Positions 28,601 through 40,477 of a stretch of 64,000 nt of DNA are shown here, one piece after another. Position numbers and translations under genes: made by a program. The number at the start of each line of letters is the position of its first letter. Within the stretch, counting starts at the first letter, position 1. This DNA comes from Apricaphanius iberus (taxonomy: Eukaryota; Chordata; Actinopteri; Cyprinodontiformes; Aphaniidae), in contig JAPXFQ010001964.1 of the NCBI GenBank assembly GCA_028564705.1, forward strand, positions 558,001 to 622,000. The letters run 5' to 3'. Under the pieces are notes generated by a model. That model ran no database searches. It was given only the letters and a program-made list of their open reading frames with translations, and had not been told where the DNA came from.

Positions 28601-31600
28601 GTTTGCATGGCTAAATCAGGTCCAGGGCTGGTAGGACAGGGGGTTGTTGTCCTGATCATACTCCTAATTTATTCATATTTATTTTCCGAAGAAGCCAGAG
28701 ATTCCTGTACTCATTCAAAGTGCTCTTCATCAATAGTTCTTTAGACTTTCTAGTGCTTTCCTTCAGACTTTAGCAGTTCTACTCGTTTAAAATGCTGTGA
28801 AAATGTCAGTGTAATTGGGAGAGGCATATTTTAAAAAAAGAGGCCCAACTTGTACTGTACAGGAGGACATTTGTCCTGCTTTGATACACGATCAAATAAA
28901 GTAATTGTATTTAATATGGTCATGTGACTCTAATAAATACTAAATTTACCAGCAGGATGTCAATTATAGTAATCTTCCTTCAATCAGAGAACAGATTATG
29001 TCAAATGGCCCAAAATATGAGGAGATAGGATTTCGTATACATAAAATAACAACATAAAATTTAATTAAGCATTACTACAAAGAGAATAAATAACTCAGTA
29101 GTACAGACAGAAACAGAGCAAACAATCAGTTTTGGAGGTCAAACCTCAACTTCATTTCCTAATGTAAGATTTCCATAATTTTATGATAAACTTTTGAGGT
29201 TCTCAGCAAACATCTAAACCGATAAAATGATTTGAGAAATAAAGCAGGATCACAGAAGATAAAGTATAAGGTGTTTTCTGTAACCGGTGTAACAAAACAA
29301 TCCCTTTATTTTATTTTTATTTTTTTGGCAACGTGAATGAACAAATAGAAGCAGAAACTTGTCATTTCATCCCTTCACCTTGTCGTAAATTGGCTGTTTT
29401 TGTTTGGTGTTTTTTGGAAGACAAAAGGGAGCCTAAAATGTGTCCCAGCCAATGCATCAGTTTATCCGCGCCTTGGAGACATTTTATACACACTTTTGCA
29501 ACAAATAAGCTAAAATAATTTTCAATAATCCACGTTTGGACTGCGACACATTAGAAAATCCTACCGTGACTATATCGGTTGTGATACGTGCCTATTTTCT
29601 TCTTTCCTCTCGATCTTATTGTATTGCATCTGCTGCCATGAGACTCTAACCAACCTAATAGTTAGTTAGCATGAAAACTCAAGTTCATAACACTTGGAAT
29701 ATATAAGCCAACAATTTTCCAAATATTGCATTTGCAGATATAACACTGCCGATAAATATCCAATGCTTTGTGCAGCCAATAGGCTGCGTAAATAAGTTAG
29801 CAGCAGGAGGTTGTTTGGAGGCACTTCGCTTCATATTTGTTGATAATTAGAGAATATTGACACAAACAAGGATCGGAACCAATATCTTTGGAATTGGGAG
29901 AGCTCATGATATTTCAGAACATAAATGCAACTATATCAGAGATTTTTGCAGATTTGTATCTACAGAAATATTCAAAGTTAGGGATGTCGATATTTTGCCA
30001 TCTTTTATGTCATAGTGGTGTATCAATATCCAAAGGAAACATATCGATTTTTAGTTTTACTTTATCTTTTAGAATTTGAATGGAACCATTAATCATGACA
30101 GTAATTTTCGTAGTAAAATAAAAAGTTTAATTGGTAGTTTGTGTCTTTTTTCACCTTCGTCGCTCCAGTGGATCAACTAGATCTAGTAATAAAACTGTTT
30201 GATGTTTTATGAATGTAGGTTGGGTTTTTTAGAATGCTGTAACAGTGTTTCTACAGTGAAATTCAGTTTTAAAAATCACAATGAATAGTCTTACTAAAGG
30301 ATCGCAATATATTATATGTCGTATTGTCCCCCATGTATTGTGATTCATATCGTACCACCAGATTCTTACCAATATACATCCCTATTCAAAATGCTTTAAT
30401 AATCAGACTAGTAGGACGAATAAACTGACCTGTTGTGGGGATACAATTGAGTGAGAGGAAAAGGCTGTAGCTGTAATAGGCAGAGATTCCTTTATATTTT
30501 TTAAAAAGCAGCTCCCATTAAATAAAAGAAATAAACAAAATAATGATATATGTCCCTATATATTATATATTTATCTATATATTTATATATTTATTTTCCT
30601 CTTTTTAATCCCCCCCCCCAATAGAATTGATTAAATACACAAAATAGTGACAATAAATATGATGAAACAAAATTGAAAAATATGTTTATTTTCTCTATTA
30701 ATTTATATATATTTTCTCTAATTTTAAATTTGGTCCTCAATTGGAATTTATTAAATAAACAATATAATGATAATATAATGAAAAAAGGCAAATCAGATTA
30801 TTTTCTCCATTTATTCTTATTTTATCTTTTTTTGTCTCTTTATAATTTTTTCACCTAATGGAATGTATTAAATACCACAAATAATGATAATATTACGAAA
30901 AAAAGAAAAATATGTTTATTTTCTCTATTTATTTATTTTATTATACTCATATTTATACTTATTTTTCACTCATTTTAAATGTTTTTGTCCCCCAATGGAA
31001 TTTATTAAAGAAACAAAATAATGATAGTAAATATAAAGAAAAAAGGCAAAACAGTTTTATTTAAGTTATTAATTTTTCTTCTATTTATTTTTCTCTTTTT
31101 TCAAAATTTTTTGTCCTCCAATGGAATTTGTTAAATCTGTAAAAAGAATTGTGGGGAAAATAAATCTAGATATTTACAAACTAAACTAACCTACTTTTAT
31201 CTTTAGCATTTTCAGTTATTCTAATACAGGCTATCTATTTATTTCTCATTTTTTATTATTTAATTTTACCATCATAGTTAGAAATGTATTTATTACCAGC
31301 AGCGGGGACTGGGTAACATTAACAGAACTACAAGGAGCTGGTTTTGCATAATAAATATGGAATTCTACGTTTTTGAGAAGAATAAATGTGTGAGATGCTG
31401 TAAGACCTATAAGAGGTTTTCAGCTCATCACTGGATGCATCTGCTGTGATTTACAAGCAGAACGTCATTAACACACACGGCTGACGACACAAAGACGACG
31501 ACCACGGCACACATGCAGACGGCTGGTGGGGATGGGCGTGGCACACAGAGTCAACAGGTCTGTACCGTTGCGGCGTTGGCCGGCACCGGAAGCGGCAGGA

Positions 31601-34600
31601 AGCTCATTGGGCTGAGCGGAGCCAATGGCATGGCAGGGCGGGGTCTTAGGGTTACCTGGGCAGCAGGCGAAGCAGAGCGGAAGAAAGCAAAGCGTTACGC
31701 ATTCACACACACACACACACACACAGAGCTGTTTGGAAGCGATAGCTTTAGCTGCGGTTAGCGCAGGTAGCAGCACATAAACATCTTAATGTAAAGACCC
31801 CTGCTCAGACAAAACCCAGCTGCAAACACTACAGAAACAAGACCAGCAGCCAAACATCACATCTGTAATGTTCCCTACAGCAGACGCGTCTGGAAGGAGG
31901 GGTTTCCTCATCCTTTTTAACCTCTTTGCTCAAAATGGAGGAGCTTTGCGGTCCGGGGCAGAGATCCTGTCATCTCCAATGCTTGGAGTCAAAAATGAAG
32001 CTGATTCAATAAAAATAAACATTAAAAGAAAGAACATGAACTTTTTAACTAAAATTAGGAGAAACAGTGGTCAATTAAAGCCAGAAATATTTTGGATATC
32101 TGTTAAAAAGCTGATTTTTAACCCAAGTTACCCTGGAAATCTGTTTTCTCATGTTCTCACAGAGTAGCAGGCAGATCAATCCCAACTGCAACAATTCTTC
32201 ACTGCGACACAGATGAACCTCAGAGGGGAAAACCTAATCTCCACCATTATTACATTAAATGTATTTTTATCCTCTTCATGTTTGCTCTTCTATTAGTGGG
32301 TCAACATGTTTGTAACGCATCCAAATCCTTATCGACTGGAGCTTTTAGCCTCCACAGGGCAAACAGGATGAAGTGGAGCAATAAGAGATCAACACAAACT
32401 GGGAGCTAATCCCTCCAACTGTGGGTCAACATTCATGTTTTACGAAACGCATCCAAACGCTTACAAAACAAAGAACCGATTAGGTTTTCAAATTTTCCGC
32501 CCAAAGAACATCGACAGAAAGCAGAAACGCTTCCTCCAGGTTCGCTGGTGGAGGTAGGAGTTTTAAATCCAACCGGAAAATGAAGGAATATCAGAATTAT
32601 CCCTGCCTGTTCATCAAAAATGTGTCGCTAAACTCTTTTACTGAACTTTAAAACGAGTATCGCAGAACTCGCTGCTGGTTTATGCATTTATAGACAGGAA
32701 AAATCGTCTGATTCCAATCTCTGACCAATCGGTGCAGCTCTGCTCCATTTTTGTGCTTTACTATATAAGATGAGAAAGTTCAGCCCAAGCAGTTGGTAGA
32801 TTGGCTTAACTTATTTATTTCACGCTAAAATCGTCCCGTATTTGCAGCTTGTCCCTTCGCTCTCTTCCAATTCAGCACATGGAAAACATTTTCTCCCTAA
32901 TTTAATCTGATTTCAAGCATTTCTGATTTGGAAAAGCTGAACCTTCAGCTCCAGTCGAGCACAGAGCAGGCGGCCTGAAGCGCAGCTCCGTCCTTTAACA
33001 GATGGACGGTGTAAGACGAGACACCGCTGCAGTAAACGTTCTCCTCTCCTCCGGACCGGAGCCAGAGGAGCTTTTTGATGAATCACAGAATCTAATCAAG
33101 CCAGTGAGGCTGCGGTTCATCGCTGGCTGACAAACGCCTCGGAAAAGAGGAGAAAAGGAGTCAGGTTAGAGGACGGATGCGGTCTAGCCCTTATGTCGCA
33201 CTTTGTGTCCCTGTTGTCCTCAAGGTGGCAGGTTACTGAGATTTAGAGCTGTCCCCCAGCAGAGAGGAAAAAAACAAGCTGCCACCTGTAGCTCAGAAAG
33301 GCGTCTCCGTACCTGCTCCGGTTGGTCGATGCTGCAGACAAAGTGCTGAGCTGCTCCTGCACTGCAGCCTCCACACCCTTTTCTCTCTGCCGGCCTCCTG
33401 CATCACATCTCCTCCTCGTATCACCACTTCCTCTCCTCGTTTCACCTCCTTCTGCTCTGACGTCTCCACCCTTTCATCCCACCATCCCCCCTCCATTCTT
33501 CCCATGACATCATCCTCACCAACAACAAAGCCTGGACTCACCTTCTGCTCCGTCTGGCGGTCCTCCCCAGGTCCAGCGTTTGGGCCGATTGTCCAGGTGC
33601 TCCCGGGCCTCGCCTCCTCCTCCTCCTCCGACGTCTCCGCCCCGCCTGTCGGCGCCTCCGGCTCTCCGCCGCACCAGGGCCTCCAGCCTCTCCTGCTCGT
33701 TGCGTTCGTAGACAGGGAAGAACAGACATTCTCTTACCGAGCCATCGCTGCGGCGGCGGACGCCGGGCGATGCGCTCGGAGACGGGTGCGCCATGGCAAC
33801 AACATTCAGCAGCAGCCTCTCCGCCTGCGTCCCCCCTTCGCACTCGTCTGTTGTTTGGTGCCGGCTGCAGCTCCGTGGCTCAGAGCTTCATGATGCAGCA
33901 GCGTTGCTCCTTCTCGCTCTCCTCCCCCTCCCTGCCTCTCTCCCTCTCTAATGACAGAGCACATCACCAGACAGGAGGGGCTCTAACCCCCCCCGTCACA
34001 CACTCACACGCATGAAAACACACACAGATATTGACATCTGCTTTTATCTCCTCTGTCTTTTCGCCTCAACTCAACCTTCAACCTAGAAACAAACATTCCT
34101 CACCCTATTATAATTTTTCTAAGTAACAGAAAATAAATACATCTAATAATCTGCCACAAACAGCAAAAAAACACAACAGAGCAGAGTTAAAATCAAGAAG
34201 AGCAGTTGAATTATGATAAAATATACATAAAATGGACAGAGAAAATGATTGTTTCCAACAGGAGAAAATACTTAATGTATAATTTCAACATATATTTACT
34301 TATCTCTTAATTTATTCATCTCATTTCCATATTTATATGTATCAGGAATGCAACGATACCACTTTTTTCAAACCGATGCAATACAGATACTTGGATCAGA
34401 CTACTTGCCGATACAGAGTACCAATGCCGATACTTCTGCCACACAAATAAGTGCAATTAATTGGTTTTATTTTCTTCTCTGCTTGTTACAACAAATGATG
34501 GTGAATTAGATGAAAAATAAAAAAATAATAAAAATGAGCCCAACACTAAAATTTCAGGTTAAAATGAACATTTTCTGTTAAATTATTGCAGAGTTTCCAC

Positions 34601-35647
34601 ATTTTTTGTATCGGTTCATGGTAGCGGTTAACTTTAACCTATACCGATACAGTACACTGGATGGTATCGGGGCCGATACCCAATACCAGTATCGGTGCAT
34701 CCCTAATATGAATATATAAATGTACTCACTTACTGTGGTAATTATTTTATGTATATTTCTCTTTTATCTAGTCATTTATTTAAAACTGTATCTATTTATG
34801 ATTAATACATTCATATATCTATTTCATTAATTTATTATATATCCTAAGCTACCACATTGTAATATGAAATTATATATATATATATATAGGGATGTCACGA
34901 CGCTCCAAATCCTTGATCTGATTTGATCTTTGATTTTAGGGTCACGATTCAGTTCAATTCTCTTTTTTTTACCCTTTTCTTCCAGTACAGAGCCCTATGC
35001 CATTTTAGACTAGTCTAGTCTATGATCATAGGTTTTATTCATTACACTTTGTAGAGTAAATCTTATTTCAAAAGACATATAAGTGATGCAATTTCAACTT
35101 TTCTTGTGATAATTTTCCTTCTTTATTTTCAGATAATGAGATAATTTTCCTCCGTTTTCTCGTTACTCTAAAAATGTCCACATATTACAACAAAATACAC
35201 TGCTATAGCTTCTGTAATGTTCATTTTAATATAACTTTTAAGTCAATTTTTAGAGTTAAAAATATATATAATATATATATTCAAAATTAAGATTTTTAGT
35301 TACAATTATATTTTTCAATGCCAAATTTTATTTTCCGAGCCAATATTTCTTTTCAGTTTAATCTCAAGCTGGTATCGTTCTAACCCCATAAAAACCACAG
35401 CTCTTGTGATTCCAATCATGTATATCAATCAAGGATATAAACATAACTGTAAATACAGCAAGTGCTGTTGTTAAACCAACTACACACCCTTTGCAGCCTC
35501 ATATCATATAGAACAAAAATATTCTTTTTACATACGTTTTACATGGTTTAAACAATATCTACAGCGAATTCTACTCTCACTCAAAATCAGAGGTATAATG
35601 TGAGTTAATTTGGTTTATTTGGTAAAATGTATTATTTAAACATATAT

Positions 35648-35687
<40 letters not shown>

Positions 35688-38600
35688 TTATTGTGTTCAT
35701 GTATTACTCTCTAATTATTTGTGTACTTTCTTATTTAGGTCATTATTTCTTATATTTATTTATTTATTTTTATATTTATTTAACCAATGTATTTATTTAT
35801 ATACTTTATTAATTATTACTTTATTTATATTGCATAAGGTGGTAAAATTATAGACTGTGAGGATTACAAATAGGAATATTGACATAAGTATAAGTGTTGT
35901 CAATTCTATTATGTTCCTTTCGTGATGAAATATATATACAGGGGAACAACTACAATAAAAATAATGGAAATATTGCTAATAAACAGAAATATTTACAATA
36001 TTTTGAATAAATACCTCTAATATTAGTAAAAATGATAAGATAATAAAAAATTACCTTCATAAAAAAATTACCGTAGTAATAATAATATTTTTAATGTATC
36101 AAAAACAAATCATACACATTTTAAATTCCTGTAAATTTCATTGAATAATTGAATCTTTAAGATACCACCAGATATGAAGCCTGTGAATATTCTCATTCAT
36201 CCAGGTCATGGTTATCTCAAGGAAATTCCAATCAAACGCAACTGGACTTGGTAATTTGTCTTGGAAGACGTTTCACATCTTACCCAAGAGGCTTCATCAG
36301 TTCATGCTCGCCGCTGACCAGGCTGGGACTGGTCCAACTAACTGGTGTGGAGACTCAGCTATTTAACCTCTTGAACAAGAATCATTATGTCATCGGATCC
36401 TTTGTGCTCCATGTCTTAACGACGGTCGTTGGTGTGTCTCCACCATTGGTGGAGGTTAGGTTTCGGCTTCATTAGTGCCCTATTGTGTTATAACGACAGT
36501 CATTGGAGTCACAGTTGTTTCTGTTATTAGAGGCTAATTTGTTTGAGTTTCCTAGGGAGGGATGAAAGGACAGCATTGTCAATTGGAGATAGGTGATGTC
36601 TCAGGCCTCCTCCTCTGTTTAGCGATAGTTTCTCTACTTTTACATAGATGGCTTCTTTTACTCCTCTTTCAAACCATCTGTCCTCTCTGTCTAATATCTG
36701 GACATTGCTGTCCTCAAAGGAGTGGGCTTTCTCCTTAACAGAGAAGAAAGCCCGCTTCTCATATATTGAGAAGCCCACATGTAAATTTATGCATTTATTA
36801 TAAAATGGTAACAGTCAGTCATGTTACCATAACTGACTGTAAATGAACAGCAGAGTCCATGCCTGAGGAGTTAGCTCTCCTGTGTTGGGCCATGCGTTTG
36901 TACAGTGGTTGTTTGGTTTCACCAATGTAGAGGTCCTTGCATTCTTCATTGCATTGGATTGCATACACCAGGTTGCTTTTGTGTGTGTGTGGTGTTCTGT
37001 CCTTGGGATGTACTAGTCTCTGTCTGAGTGTGTTGCTGGGTTTGAAATGCACATGGATACTGTGTTTGTTAAAAATCCTCCTGAGTTTTTCAGAAATCCC
37101 AGACACATATGGAATGACTACATTGTTTCGTTTGTTTTCTTTTTCTTTTTCCACCACTTTGTTGGCTTTCCTTCTGGAATTAGCTGCAGTTTTCACAAAA
37201 GTCCAGCTGGGGTAACCACAAGTTGTGAGGGTGTCTCTCACGTGCTTGCGTTCTTCCCCTTGGGCCTGTGAGCTGGTGGGTATGTTATCAGCTCTGTGTT
37301 GCAGGGTCCTGATAACACTAAGCTTGTGTTCCAGTGGGTGGTGTGAGTCAAAAAGTAGGTATTGGTCTGTGTGTGGGGGTTTTCTGTATACCCCAATGTG
37401 GAGCCTTCTGTCCTTTCTCCTCTGGACGACACAATCTAAAAAGGACCAACTATTGTCCTTGACATCTTCTCTGGTGAATTTAATGTTTCTGTCCACTGAG
37501 TTTATGTGTTCAGTAAAGGCTTGCACCTCTTTGGTTTTGATTTTAACCCATGTGTCATCTATGTATCTGAACCAGTGGCTAGGTGTTATTCCTTCAAAGG
37601 AGTTCAAAGCTCTGCACTCTACCTCCTCCATGTATAAATTTGCCTCTTGGATAAGAGGTGAAACGTCTTCCAAGACAAATTACCAAGTCCAGTTGCGTTT
37701 GATTGAAATTTCCTTGAGATAACCAGATATGAAGTAATTCTATTATTCTAAACTACTAAAAAGATGTGTTAACATGTAATCCACTAATCCTTTATAAAGT
37801 TAGGATTTAATTGATTTTAAAATACTTCTGAATTAAAAATGTCCGATATTTTAATGCACCCGAAAATTAAATTTTTAACTATTTTGTTAGCTAACTGATT
37901 TTTTTTTTTAAAACAGCAGTTTAATATGATGTGCAATATTTATCCCATTTAGTTTCTGTTTTAATTTGAAATAATTCATCTTTATAGCAGTGCAAAAGGA
38001 CTATAAAATAGCTTAAATGTTGGAAAATGGTTTTAAATACAGGCTTGGAAGCAGGAGTGCCAAAAATGTATAAATAAAACAGAGGAAAATGACCATTACT
38101 GCATACTGTTGTATTCTAAATATCACAAAATAAAAAGCTATTTTAAGGGAGGTGATTCTGAAACCTTTTAAAGACCTGTGATTTTAGCAGTTTTCTTATT
38201 TAAAGGAGACATATCATGGAAAAGCCCTTAAATGCATGTAAATGTGTATTTTGGGTGTTTAGGAGTGCAGACAACTTATATTTATTCTCTTCTGGTGCTG
38301 TTTTTATATCTTTACATTCTTTTTTGGTCATATTTTTCAGTCTGTTTAGTTTTCTCTGTTCGCTATTACGTTTTCTTGTCTATTACGTCACAGCATTTGT
38401 TGTTGAACTGCCAAATAAGGTAATGGACTTCCGGGTAACCAATTTCGTGAAGCCGCCATTTTTTCTCCCCCACAGCGATTTTGTAGGTCAGTCATGTCGA
38501 AATTACAAGAAAGCAAGTCAAAATGTTCAGTTATTGGGTGTATTAACCCACACAAATCCCTACATCGACCCCCAGCATCAGAGCCTCTGAGAAGTGCCTG

Positions 38601-40433
38601 GTTAAATTTTATTTTTAGTGGAAATATACCGACATCCGTGGGGAAAGTTCTCCTCGTTTGCGCAAAGCACTTCGAGGACGAGTGCTTCAGCAACCTCGGT
38701 CTGTATCAGGAGGGATTTGAGGAAAGACTTCGTCTGATTGAGGGGTCAGTTCCTTGTCTCCACGGAAACGACGGACAAAGCAAAGCGGTAAGCTTCAAAT
38801 AACATTAAAATGACAGTAAACTTTATTTTAGACATGAATGTTGTGTGTTGATATGTGGTACGGGCGAATGTGTTGATAGTTGTAGCATTGTACATCCTGC
38901 TTCTGTTAGCGATGTGTGCTAGCTTTTAGCTGAGGATATAACTGTACTGCATGCTTTGAATAAAATGATTGGGCTTTTTTTGCCGGTTTTTGTTGTGGGG
39001 TACACGTGATGTACAGGAATTTAGCGACGATCACTTCGCAATAAAAAGTTTATCTGCCGGTAGTAACCGTATCGCTGCTATCAGACTACAAAAATGTCCG
39101 AACGGGTTGGAGCAGAACTCTCTGTAACCTGGAAGTGGCGGGGCATGAAATGTTTCGCTTACATTTAAAGGGACGGCACCAAAATGAGTTGCTCTAAAGA
39201 TGCTCCTCAGAACGGTATAAGGAGGGTCTGTGGGGCTACAATAACATGGAATTCAGACCAAACCACTGTGGTTCTACTTTACATAGACCACAAGTGAATG
39301 ATTTACATGTGAAAAGGAAGGATTTAAAAGCATGATATATCTCCTTTAAAATTCATAAATCCTGATTTAAATATTTGGCAGCTTTGCTTGAGTATTTTTG
39401 CTTTTCAATAGACATGTCAGTGTTGGAATAAAAGCTTTTTAAGAGTTTTTTTCAGTTTATTTCAGTTTATTTAATTGTTTTTGCACTGGAAATAGTTATT
39501 TTTTATTATCCTTGTCTGTTTCACAGAGTTTGTTTTTATTCTCAACTGTTTCTTGTAACATTTTGAACTTGTAGACCTGCAGCAGCTTCGCCTTGACTGT
39601 AACAGCTGATGATACGCTGCTTCAGTTTCCTGCCTGTTTATAAAGGATGGAAATGCCCCAGCTCAGCGTTATGGGGGTTGCTGAAGGAGCATGCAGAGTC
39701 ACGCCTGCACTGCAGGAGGAGGGAGGCAGAGTGAGACGTTAGGAGGGGTAGAGGTGAACAGAAACTAAAACAGAAGCAGATCAGAGACGGGGCGAGCAGC
39801 GGGGATGGGTTAGCGGACTGCAGCAGAGTCTGCAGCTGCATCCTGATGCAGGACGGTGAGAAACTCAACTCACAAATTAGTGATGAAGCACGTCACATCA
39901 GGGTGGAAATCAATATGTAACCCATTTAATACTCATTCTGCCCGATAACTGCTACATTGGTTTGATTAATGAGGAGCAGATCTGTGATAATCCAGGATAT
40001 TTACAAGTTAAATGTGCCTCATGTTACCATAACTGACTAATTTACATAAGTAGAACCATATCTGAAAGTTAACGAATTAAATACCTGCTGAGAAGCAGTT
40101 TAATTAGATTTTGGAGACTTAGACTGAAGCGTTCAGGTTTCTGTTCTTCATATTGTGCCACACATTGATCTAATTTCTTTCTTTTGTTGTGCAGCTCACA
40201 TCTCTGCTGCCATCGATCCTCCGATCCAGGAAATGGAAAATGACTCTCTGAAAGTGATGTCATTTCCCCAATAGTCTGATCAATAATCATCATCATGTTT
40301 TAGGTTATGTGTGGGGGTGGCGGCAGGCAGATACCACATTTACACAAACCCAATATTATGATAAATAAAAAAATACAATTATAACTATTTATGCATAAAT
40401 TAAATAATAATAATAATTTTAATAGTAAAAACA

Positions 40434-40477
<44 letters not shown>

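Larger units (their letters stand above)
26123..31565. other. map7d2 large intron (5.4 kb), repeats only
   Basis: Holds an inverted-repeat element at 27427-28010, one at 29980-30384 and the 120-bp tandem array at 30619-31150. The sequence is otherwise AT-rich and shows no conserved coding frame on either strand. Confidence 0.5.
33530..33960 (-). promoter_or_regulatory. CpG-rich block, candidate internal promoter
   Basis: The densest CpG run in the window, spanning exon 5 and the candidate alternative first exon. The region upstream on the minus strand (33900-33960) is GA-rich, followed by GC-rich DNA around the ATG. No TATA box. Exon coding content itself contributes CpGs, so promoter activity is inferred. 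Confidence 0.4.

Noticed and set aside
33312..33365. Possible extra map7d2 exon ([14 protein letters not shown]) with donor GAGCAG|GTACGG, recalling LSTSTM
   Set aside because: Its exit phase would break the otherwise perfect phase chain (next exon would hit a stop), its acceptor lacks a pyrimidine tract, and the true LSPSTM block is in the 26036-26122 exon.
33504..33893. 129-codon plus-strand frame in the CpG block
   Set aside because: No recognisable domain; antisense of exon 5 and its upstream GC-rich DNA.
37225..37722. 165-codon plus-strand frame
   Set aside because: Antisense shadow of the Penelope RT/GIY-YIG frame.
39640..39870. GC-richer segment ending in a donor-like GACG|GTGAGA on the plus strand, possible first exon of an antisense transcript
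   Set aside because: No coding conservation and no second exon could be identified.
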